Assembly: GCA_003153585.1 (NCBI GenBank)
Contig: PLZZ01000208.1
Coordinates: forward strand, 10,856 to 15,879
Length of the DNA: 5,024 nucleotides
DNA from: Acidobacteriota bacterium
GTDB lineage: Bacteria; Acidobacteriota; Terriglobia; Acidiferrales; UBA7541
Reading direction: 5' to 3'
This document shows, one piece after another, positions 1 through 5,024 of this stretch. The first letter of the stretch is position 1; every line of letters starts with the position of its first letter. Position numbers and translations under genes: made by a program. Below the pieces are notes generated by a model, which worked only from the letters and a program-made list of their open reading frames with translations, did no database searches and was not told where the DNA came from.

Positions 1-261
1 GCTTGGGACGATGGGGTGAAGAGGTTCTTCGCCGGTTTGAAGGCGCTTGACGACTATATCGCCTCGGATGCAGCGCTCAGTTGTACACCTGAAAAACTTT
101 TTCAGGGAGGGCTCGCGGACATGCTCACTCACATCGGGCAAATCTCGCTGTTGCGTCGCCTGGCCGGTTCTCACGTACGCGCGGAGAATTATTCTCGCGC
201 CGAAATCGTTGCCGGCCGAGTCGGTTCCGAACAAACTCCGCCCGAGAGGGAATTCAATTGA
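1..261 (+). CDS. DinB-like family protein, C-terminal fragment (5' end outside window)
   Basis: The reading frame is open to the left edge and ends at TGA 259-261, giving 86 visible residues of a longer protein. The fragment has an amphipathic helix followed by LTHIGQISLLRRLAG, with His44 of the fragment in an HxxQ setting. This resembles the last helix of DinB/YfiT-like four-helix bundles, where a C-terminal histidine is one of three metal ligands. The tail has RAENY, AGRVG and a PPEREF end, which I recall from DinB-like proteins of Acidobacteriota. Members of this superfamily are small cytosolic proteins, some of them metal-dependent thiol transferases; the substrate of this one cannot be told. 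The other two metal-binding histidines would lie upstream, outside the window. The gene converges on the minus-strand genes. A GTG at 16 is in frame but is unlikely to be the start, because the frame continues to the edge and the domain would be truncated. Family call is from memory of motifs. Confidence 0.68.
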   Translation, partial: AWDDGVKRFFAGLKALDDYIASDAALSCTPEKLFQGGLADMLTHIGQISLLRRLAGSHVRAENYSRAEIVAGRVGSEQTPPEREFN

Positions 262-330
262 TCGTAAGGCATTTTCGCTGCGTGAGATTTCCGGCGGGCG
301 AATGAGGCGGGGAATAATTATTCAAAGCAT

Positions 331-377
331 AGAAAAATAGCCGGGGGCTTAGGCTGAGGGACCCTAGCCGCCCGGCT
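331..377 (-). terminator. Rho-independent terminator downstream of the PilZ gene
   Basis: On the minus strand a strong hairpin is followed by a U-tract. The outer stem pairs 371-377 with 339-345 (7 bp, AGCCGGG with CCCGGCT). After a bulged base at 370, 366-369 pairs with 346-349. After a bulge at 350, 363-365 pairs with 351-353, closing a loop of about nine bases. The minus transcript then reads AUUUUUCU (complement of 331-338). On the plus strand the same hairpin is followed by CTTCTC, so it is a weak terminator for the converging DinB-like gene. It lies 39 bases past the PilZ stop codon. Confidence 0.75.
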
Positions 378-378
378 C

Positions 379-411
379 TTCTCACCCATCTCCGCAGGGT
401 CTGGGTAAGAA
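379..411 (-). other. Second hairpin between the PilZ stop codon and the terminator
   Basis: In the minus-strand transcript UUCUUACCC (411 to 403) can pair with GGGUGAGAA (387 to 379), nine contiguous pairs with one G-U wobble, around a 15-base loop. The wobble becomes a C-A mismatch on the plus strand, so the structure fits minus-strand RNA better. It starts four bases after the PilZ stop codon and ends one base before the terminator stem. It has no U-tract of its own. It may stabilise the 3' end or assist termination; the function is inference. Confidence 0.4.
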
Positions 412-415
412 ACTT

Positions 416-751
416 TTAAGCGGCGGATTCGCCGTTACGCATGAACTCGTAACGTTCGATTGCAGCTGCCACTCCCACTTCGCCCGCATTCTCGGGACTG
501 GATCGCAGAACACGTCCGAGACATCGGACGCGAACCGGGCCCGCTTGGGTAAGCTCGTGGGGAAGAGTCATTACGATCTCCACCGGCGAACCACTCCGCA
601 AACCTTTGGGCAAGTGAAAATAGAGGCCACGCGAACTCACTTCGCGTGATTCGGTTGCAGCCTCGCCAACGACGCTTTCATCCGTCCAGCGGACGGTGAG
701 CGGCAAGCGCATTAGAAATCTTCGTGTTGCACGTCGCTCTTTTAGAGCCAC
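416..751 (-). CDS. PilZ-domain protein, putative c-di-GMP effector
   Basis: A 111-residue protein that consists of a single PilZ domain. The N-terminal arginine motif is present as ERRATRR (residues 5-11, RxxxR). It is followed by a beta strand with LPLTVRW and then the second motif region SREVSSRGLYF (35-45). PilZ domains bind cyclic di-GMP through RxxxR and (D/N)xSxxG; here the second motif reads E-x-S-x-x-G, with Glu37 in place of Asp/Asn. A hydrophobic beta-barrel core follows (VEIVMTLP, VRCLGRVLR, VGVAAAIERYEF). There is no signal peptide, membrane segment or output domain, so it would act in the cytosol by binding a partner. The start is GTG at 749-751, preceded by a strong Shine-Dalgarno AGGGAGG at 761-767 with nine bases of spacing. 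The gene lies 163 bases after the CLC gene on the same strand and is followed by a clear terminator. Domain call is firm; c-di-GMP binding is inferred. Confidence 0.85.
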   Translation of the reverse strand: MALKERRATRRFLMRLPLTVRWTDESVVGEAATESREVSSRGLYFHLPKGLRSGSPVEIVMTLPHELTQAGPVRVRCLGRVLRSSPENAGEVGVAAAIERYEFMRNGESAA

Positions 752-914
752 AGGAAACTACCTCCCTAATTACACGACTATCGTGGGGCTTAGGCTCCTT
801 TCAACCAATAGAGCGAAAGCCTCAATTCTCGACAACCTATAAGTACAGAAGTACTAGTCCTACCCGCACAAACTGCATCAAAAGCCGACATTCCTGCTGA
901 ATTTCACGAAGGGC
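752..914 (-). promoter_or_regulatory. Leader/intergenic region of the PilZ gene with inverted repeats
   Basis: This gap separates the CLC stop (915-917) from the PilZ start and is more AT-rich than its neighbours. It holds three self-complementary elements. AGTAC-AGAA-GTACT lies at 842-855. A bulged 8-bp stem of AGGCT...TTC arms lies at 792-822. CACGA-CTA-TCGTG lies at 773-785, only five bases upstream of the Shine-Dalgarno element (761-767). A possible -35 (TTGATG on the minus strand, near 874-879) has no convincing -10 at 17 bases, so no promoter is assigned. I see no clear terminator for the CLC gene here. Independent transcription of pilZ is therefore plausible but not shown. Confidence 0.35.
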
Positions 915-2705
915 TCACTCGACCGGTACTTTGCGGAAAGCCCTCAGGATGTCCTCTAGTGTAAGCACGCCTTCGAGCTTGCTCAGGTCCGCGCGGTTCA
1001 GGACTGGGAGCGCCGGCCAATCTCCGGCCCAGTGAAGTGCCTCTTCGAGCGACATGTCTCGAAAAACGAACGGCAACGGACCTGTGGAACTGGCTTGCGC
1101 GACAGTGGAAGGCTCGGAAGCGTCGGTGGCCAGTCGCTGGAGCTCGGCAGGCTCGACGTGGTGCCATTCTCCCGGCCGCGCGCGCACGAAGCACAAATTC
1201 CCCTTTTTAGCTTCCAAGCGCTTGAGCGCTTCAGACACCTTGTCGCCGGGTTCCAAAACCATGGCGGCATCAAGGCGCATAGCGTCTTCCACCGTAAGAA
1301 TTAATTGTTCGCGGCGTTCTTCGACCGAGGGCAGAACCAGTCCGTCCTGACGCGCCAACATGTCAAAGAGTGGAACCTTAACGTACGATCGCGAAATTCC
1401 GTAGGCGATGAGGCTTGAAATCATTACCGGCAGAATGGCCGTATAGTTTCCGGAAAGCTCGATCACCATGAAAACTGAAGTGATCGGCACGCGCAGAAAG
1501 CCGGCGAAAAACGTGCCCATTCCAACCAGCGCAAACGTACCGACCGTACCCGGAAGACCAGTAAAAAAATGCTGTTCGATTGCGCCGACGGCGGCGCCGA
1601 GCATCGCGCCGATGAACAGACTTGGTGCGAACATTCCGCCCGGGGTGCCGCTCAGAAATGAAAAGCCAGTAGCCAGGATTTTTAGCGCGGCCAAGACCAG
1701 GAGCAGCTTCCAAGCGAATTGTCCGTGCATCGCTTGGTCGATGATGGGATAACCCGCGCCCATCACCTGTGGCAACTTTATACCGATTACGCCGATCAGC
1801 AATCCCGCGACAGCGGGCTGAAAATGCTGCGTCCAGCGAGGGAGGGATTGGATGCGAGGCCGAGCATAGGCCAGCCATTTCAAGAAAACCAAAGAAGCTA
1901 GTCCGCCGACGATTCCCAGCGCGATGTAGGCCAACAAGTCCACGGGCTTAGCTACGCGAAACGGCGGAACCCTGAACATCGACTCGGGCCCAAGAAACGC
2001 GCGCATGGTCATTACGCTAGATATGGCGGCCAGAACAATCGCGCCAAGCACGCCGGCGTTCCACGTTCCAATCACCTCTTCGAGAACGAAGAGAACGGCG
2101 GAAATTGGCGCATTGAACGCGGCGGCGAGACCTGCAGCCGCTCCTACCGGCGCAATCAAGCGGACTTTCTCCTGCGACAAACGCAACCGGCGCCCGATGA
2201 GCGAAGCGATTCCCGCGCCCATTTGCAACGAGGGATCTTCCGGCCCCAGCGATTGTCCACTACCGATCGCCAAGGCACAGGTCACAAATTTGCCGATGAC
2301 CGTGTTGAACGGGATGTAGCCGTTAGAAACGTATACGGCGGATTTTGTTTGGTTCACCCCACTGCCGCGCGCGCGGGGAAAGGCGTAAATGACGAGGAAC
2401 GCCACGACCAGGCCACCGAGGGTCGGAGCAAGAACGACGCGCAGGGTTGAGGGAGTCAGCGAAGAGCCAAGCAGCTCGATTTGCGTCCACTCAATTGCAA
2501 TGCGAAAACAAACCACGGCGAGGCCAGATAGGATGCCAATCAGCACAGCGAGAAAGAGAAAGAACTGATCTTCCCGCATGGTAAAGATGCGATGTGTCCA
2601 GCTTTCCCACAGAGCGCGAAAGCCGGAAGTGGAGCTTTGATCCGGAGGCGCGGCAGACAATGGAGGAGTAGGGGCGGTCGAAGCAACACCGATGGGTTCA
2701 GTCAC
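915..2705 (-). CDS. CLC-family chloride channel / H+-coupled antiporter with C-terminal CBS pair
   Basis: A 596-residue integral membrane protein of the voltage-gated chloride channel (ClC) superfamily. The region of about residues 46-450 carries the usual array of hydrophobic helices. Signature motifs in order: GSGVN (114-118, selectivity Ser115), GPEDP (154-158, Glu156 at the gating glutamate position), FNAPISAVLFVLEE (197-210, Glu210 at the internal proton glutamate position of E. coli ClcA) and SGTPGGMFAPS (352-362). The equivalent of the central tyrosine is Phe447. Retention of both glutamates suggests a proton-coupled antiporter rather than a passive channel (inference). Residues about 467-595 form a CBS pair ending LPVLNRADLSKLEGVLTLED, a cytosolic module that often binds adenine nucleotides. 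The first about 40 residues are Pro/Ser/Thr-rich and not conserved in character. The GTG start (2703-2705) overlaps the TGA of the upstream TPR gene as GTGA and has GGAG at 2716-2719; ATG at 2577-2579 (Met43) is the alternative. Stop TGA is at 915-917. Confidence 0.93.
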   Translation of the reverse strand: MTEPIGVASTAPTPPLSAAPPDQSSTSGFRALWESWTHRIFTMREDQFFLFLAVLIGILSGLAVVCFRIAIEWTQIELLGSSLTPSTLRVVLAPTLGGLVVAFLVIYAFPRARGSGVNQTKSAVYVSNGYIPFNTVIGKFVTCALAIGSGQSLGPEDPSLQMGAGIASLIGRRLRLSQEKVRLIAPVGAAAGLAAAFNAPISAVLFVLEEVIGTWNAGVLGAIVLAAISSVMTMRAFLGPESMFRVPPFRVAKPVDLLAYIALGIVGGLASLVFLKWLAYARPRIQSLPRWTQHFQPAVAGLLIGVIGIKLPQVMGAGYPIIDQAMHGQFAWKLLLVLAALKILATGFSFLSGTPGGMFAPSLFIGAMLGAAVGAIEQHFFTGLPGTVGTFALVGMGTFFAGFLRVPITSVFMVIELSGNYTAILPVMISSLIAYGISRSYVKVPLFDMLARQDGLVLPSVEERREQLILTVEDAMRLDAAMVLEPGDKVSEALKRLEAKKGNLCFVRARPGEWHHVEPAELQRLATDASEPSTVAQASSTGPLPFVFRDMSLEEALHWAGDWPALPVLNRADLSKLEGVLTLEDILRAFRKVPVE

Positions 2706-3880
2706 TGGGCTGGAACTCCGCGACTGCGCCCCAAAAGCCAGAGCGCGCGATCGGCATCTTGCGGTTCTCCGCAGGCGTCAGCCGCGGCATTCTCCATTTC
2801 GAAAACGTGGGCCATCACATCCTCAATGGTTTCGGGATGCTTCTCGATGTATTGCAAACTTCCTCTGGCTTCCAATTCTTTGCTGTCGGCGAAGGTTTTT
2901 TCAAGCGGCGTTTGGGGCGGCGTTAGCGACAGCGATTGGCCTTCTTGGCCGGCGCATGCCTGCAGGCGTTTGCCGGCGAGCGATAGCGCGTCCGCTGCCC
3001 TGCGCGCCTTCTCTTCGCGAGAAAGACCCGCGACAAACGGATTCACGGCGTTAACCTGGCGGGCGGTCTGATACATCTCGACGATATCCGGAGCCTCGCG
3101 TTTCTGTTGCGGCAGTCGGTCGAAATAATCCAGCGCAAGATCATACTGGCCAAGTTCGAAAGCGGAGATCGCAGCCCCGAGCAGTGCATCGGGGTCCTGA
3201 TTGTTCGCGAAAACCAATGACTGAAAACTGTCCAGCGCCCGAGGCCAGAGCTTGGCTCGCAGCAATAAATTCCCCACAATTTCGCGGCGTTCCGGGTCAT
3301 CCGCCGGCGTGTTGTCGGCGAGGGCTATGATTTCAGGCACGGCCTGCCGCGCTTCTCCGCGGTCCAGCAAATATTCGGAAAGTTCCCGGCGAACCTGCCA
3401 ACGCATCGCGATCGGATCATTTTCCCATTCGCCGTATATCGCGGCGTGATAATAACGAGTCGCTTCGGAGGTCACACCTTTGTGCGCTGCAATCCGGGCC
3501 AAGGCCAGGTTCACTTCTCCGCTGCCGGGAGATTCCGACAAGAGATTCAGCAAGTACGAGCGGCCTTCGTCACCACGACCCACAGCAGCCAGTGCCTGCG
3601 CCAGATGAAATTGGAATTTCGCGTTGCCGGGAGAATAGACCAGCGCGTTACGGTAGTCGATCAGGGCGGACTGCACATCGGCCGCCTGAAAACTGGTTTC
3701 GCCTTCGGCAAACCAGTTGTCGGCTAAGACGTGGATTTTCTTGTGATACATCCGGGAAATGGCGGCGGTGGTAAGGACGAACAAAACGAGCAAAACGATG
3801 CACCCGAACAGAACCGCTTCGCGCGAATAAATTCGCGGGCTTTTCTTTCCTGGTGCGCCGGTAATTGCCGTGGAACTCAC
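2702..3880 (-). CDS. Membrane-anchored tetratricopeptide-repeat protein
   Basis: A 392-residue protein of unknown specific function. A basic N-terminus (Lys12, Lys13, Arg16, Arg20) precedes one hydrophobic segment at about 22-42, a signal anchor rather than a cleaved signal. From about residue 52 come TPR-like helix pairs: WFAEGETSFQ...ALIDYRNALVYSPGN (56-86), then QFHLAQALAAVGRGDEGRSY, then NLALARIAAHKG...ATRYYHAAIYG, and after a longer helical stretch LLGAAISAFELGQYDLALDYF. TPR solenoids serve as protein-binding scaffolds. The C-terminal about 120 residues are not TPR; they hold two cysteines (Cys309 and Cys370) and an acidic EDVMAHVFEMENAAADACG stretch that I recall from similar Acidobacteriota proteins. 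The start is GTG at 3878-3880, with only a weak Shine-Dalgarno-like GGA upstream; an in-frame stop at 3911-3913 leaves no ATG alternative upstream. The TGA overlaps the CLC start by four bases, so the two are coupled. Orientation and partner are not known. Confidence 0.85.
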   Translation of the reverse strand: MSSTAITGAPGKKSPRIYSREAVLFGCIVLLVLFVLTTAAISRMYHKKIHVLADNWFAEGETSFQAADVQSALIDYRNALVYSPGNAKFQFHLAQALAAVGRGDEGRSYLLNLLSESPGSGEVNLALARIAAHKGVTSEATRYYHAAIYGEWENDPIAMRWQVRRELSEYLLDRGEARQAVPEIIALADNTPADDPERREIVGNLLLRAKLWPRALDSFQSLVFANNQDPDALLGAAISAFELGQYDLALDYFDRLPQQKREAPDIVEMYQTARQVNAVNPFVAGLSREEKARRAADALSLAGKRLQACAGQEGQSLSLTPPQTPLEKTFADSKELEARGSLQYIEKHPETIEDVMAHVFEMENAAADACGEPQDADRALWLLGRSRGVPAQ

Positions 3881-3999
3881 TCTGGATTTCCGGATGAAAG
3901 CATACCTTAATTAGCGCGTTCGATGCAGATGGCGTTTGAATACCAAGAGAGAAGAGCCGGAAAAATTTGGTTAAGAAAATCCGTGGTGAGGGGGAAATA
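3881..3999 (-). other. Intergenic gap between response regulator and TPR gene
   Basis: This 119-base gap is AT-rich around 3957-3985 and 3903-3913. The minus strand has a T-tract (complement of 3961-3965), but no stem precedes it, so I do not call a terminator for the response regulator. TATGCT and TAATTA on the minus strand near 3899-3913 could be -10 boxes, yet neither has a recognisable -35 at 16-18 bases. Whether the TPR/CLC pair is co-transcribed with the two-component genes or has its own promoter cannot be decided from the sequence. Confidence 0.3.
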
Positions 4000-4665
4000 T
4001 CAGGCTTGGTCGATCAGGCGGTGGTGAATTGCGTAGAGGGCGAGTTCGAGGCGATCAGAAACACCGAGCTTGTCGAAAATGTTATGAAGATGGTTTTTCA
4101 CCGTCTGTTCGCTGATGAAAAGCTTTTCGCCAATTTCGCGGTTGCGGAAACCCTGGGCTACGAGCTGAACGATCTCTTTCTCTCGTTCACTCAGGAGCGG
4201 CTTTTCGCGGCGCTGGCCGGACTCCGCGGACTTCTTAAACGCATCGATCACTTCGGCGGTCATGCGGTTGTCGAGCCAGATCTCACCGTCGAAAACCTTG
4301 CGGATACTTTTCACCAGCAAGTCGCTGGCTGACTGCTTCAGCACGACGCCGCGAGCACCAAGGCGCATGGCGCGAACGACGTCGCGGTCATCTTCGGCTG
4401 CCGTAAGCACGATCACGCGCGTCGGCAGAGTTTCAAAATTGACTTCCTCGAGGACTCCGAGGCCGTCCTTTTCCGGCATGCGCAGGTCAAGCAGAAGGAT
4501 GTCGGGCTTGAGCTTCGCCAGCATCTTGACGCACTCATTTCCGTTCGAAGCCTCGCCGACAATTTGGATCTCGTCGGCCGCTTCGAGCAACTTGCGCAGA
4601 CCATCGCGAAAGATAGCGTGGTCGTCCGCTACCAGGATACGAATCACCTGTTTCGCTTTCGTCAT
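4000..4665 (-). CDS. NarL/FixJ-family response regulator (REC + LuxR-type HTH)
   Basis: A DNA-binding response regulator of 221 residues from the chosen ATG (223 if the in-frame TTG at 4669-4671 is used; numbers here are from that longer form). The receiver domain spans about 10-125: acidic pair Asp16-Asp17, phospho-acceptor Asp62 in LLLDLRMPEKDG, Thr90 in VIVLTA and Lys112 in VVLKQ. All key residues are intact. The LuxR/GerE helix-turn-helix spans about 158-215, with LLSEREKEIVQLVAQG and the recognition region ISEQTVKNHLHNIFDKLGV. Phosphorylation by the adjacent kinase is expected to promote dimerisation and DNA binding. ATG 4663-4665 lies two bases after the kinase stop (TGA 4668-4670), and the alternative TTG overlaps it as TTGA. 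Neither start has a good Shine-Dalgarno site, which suggests translational coupling to the kinase. The REC domain begins shortly after either start, so the choice does not affect function. Target genes are unknown. Confidence 0.94.
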   Translation of the reverse strand: MTKAKQVIRILVADDHAIFRDGLRKLLEAADEIQIVGEASNGNECVKMLAKLKPDILLLDLRMPEKDGLGVLEEVNFETLPTRVIVLTAAEDDRDVVRAMRLGARGVVLKQSASDLLVKSIRKVFDGEIWLDNRMTAEVIDAFKKSAESGQRREKPLLSEREKEIVQLVAQGFRNREIGEKLFISEQTVKNHLHNIFDKLGVSDRLELALYAIHHRLIDQA

Positions 4666-4667
4666 TT

Positions 4668-5024
4668 TCAATTTAGTGGGATTTCTACCGTAAGACGCGC
4701 CCCGTGCCCGGGATTCGACTCCACCGTTAGCGTTCCCCCTACGCTTCGTGTTCGCTCTTTGATCGAAATTGGCCCGAGACGCAACCGGTCCAGCTCCTCG
4801 CTTGTGAACCGCCCAGAGAAACTGAAACCCCGGCCGTTATCGTCTACAACGAGAGAGACTTTCGCCTCGTCTTGCCCTAGTTTTACCACGACGTGGCTGG
4901 CCGACGCATGCTTTTTTACGTTGTTAAGTGCTTCCCTGTATATCTGGAACATCTCGCGGCAAACGCGGTCGGGAAGGCGCAAGTTGCGATCTTCGATGAA
5001 GAGATCGACGGCCAGGCCGGATTC
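4668..5024 (-). CDS. Sensor histidine kinase, C-terminal ATP-binding part (5' end outside window)
   Basis: 118 residues are visible; the frame is open to the right edge, so the dimerisation/phospho-acceptor domain and any sensor domain lie outside. The fragment is a HATPase_c domain of the NarX/DegS/LiaS type (HPK7, HisKA_3 partner). The N box is IYREALNNVKKHA (about 28-40, Glu31 and Asn35). The G1 box is DDNGRGF (61-67). A G2-like region reads RLGPISIKERTRSVGGTLTVES (82-103, given here as LGPISIKERT then SVGGTLTV), and the end is PGHGARLTVEIPLN. The G2 region lacks the usual GLGL run and reads LGPISI instead, a modest divergence. It phosphorylates the response regulator encoded directly downstream; the signal cannot be told. 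A TTG at 4980-4982 is in frame but is not the start, since coding continues upstream with a GLAVDLFIED stretch typical of the domain. Confidence 0.92.
   Translation of the reverse strand, partial: ESGLAVDLFIEDRNLRLPDRVCREMFQIYREALNNVKKHASASHVVVKLGQDEAKVSLVVDDNGRGFSFSGRFTSEELDRLRLGPISIKERTRSVGGTLTVESNPGHGARLTVEIPLN

Noticed and set aside
179..200. Near-palindrome GAGAA-TTA-TTCTC with GCGC flanks inside the DinB-like coding region
   Set aside because: It lies within conserved coding sequence (AENYSRAEI) and has no positional link to a regulatory site.
312..323. Perfect palindrome GAATAATTATTC
   Set aside because: A 12-base palindrome is expected about once per 4 kb at random, more often in AT-rich spacers; it has no clear relation to a start or promoter.
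344..796. Exact 12-base direct repeat GGGGCTTAGGCT at 344-355 and 785-796, flanking the PilZ gene
   Set aside because: With about 12.6 million position pairs in 5 kb and 16.8 million possible 12-mers, nearly one such repeat is expected by chance. No extension or target-site features accompany it.
1378..1878. 166-codon minus-strand open frame inside the CLC gene
   Set aside because: Out-of-frame shadow of the CLC gene; composition is Arg/His-rich and matches no family I recognise, while the main frame carries all CLC motifs.
2592..3071. 159-codon plus-strand open frame antisense to the CLC start and TPR end
   Set aside because: It runs opposite two well-supported genes, is Ser/Arg/Ala-rich without domain signs, and fits GC-driven antisense openness.
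3957..3985. T-tract on the minus strand after the response regulator as a terminator
   Set aside because: No GC-rich stem precedes the tract; GGATTTT and AAATTTTTCC do not pair.
3967..4332. 121-codon plus-strand open frame antisense to the response regulator
   Set aside because: It mirrors the conserved HTH and linker of the regulator; no ribosome site or recognisable fold supports it.
4980..4982. TTG as the start of a short ATPase-domain gene
   Set aside because: The frame stays open and kinase-like to the window edge (GLAVDLFIEDRNLRLP), so this is an internal leucine codon of a truncated gene.

Overview
The window comes from a moderately GC-rich bacterial chromosome, most likely a soil-type member of the Acidobacteriota (class Terriglobia or a relative). 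This placement is an inference from remembered family resemblance of the TPR protein, the DinB-like tail and the NarL-type sensor/regulator pair. No rRNA or other taxonomic marker is present. I see no mobile element, CRISPR array, tRNA or rRNA.

Layout: the left edge holds the 3' end of a plus-strand DinB-like gene (1-261). It converges on five minus-strand genes that fill the rest of the window. In their direction of transcription (right to left) these are: the C-terminal ATP-binding half of a histidine kinase (cut by the right edge), a NarL/LuxR-type response regulator, a membrane-anchored TPR protein, a CLC-type chloride channel/antiporter with C-terminal CBS domains, and a small stand-alone PilZ-domain protein. 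A good intrinsic terminator lies just beyond the PilZ gene.

How the genes relate: kinase and regulator are almost fused end to end and must form one two-component system. After a 119-base gap, the TPR gene and the CLC gene overlap by four bases (GTGA), so they are translationally coupled and probably work in the same membrane process. The PilZ gene follows after a 163-base gap with its own strong Shine-Dalgarno site and inverted repeats in its leader, so it may be a separate unit. Three consecutive genes (TPR, CLC, PilZ) start with GTG.

Nothing here is plainly a new system. The points most worth a second look are the altered selectivity motifs of the CLC protein (GSGVN, GPEDP, Phe for the central Tyr), its tight coupling to a TPR membrane protein of unknown role, and the structured PilZ leader and trailer.
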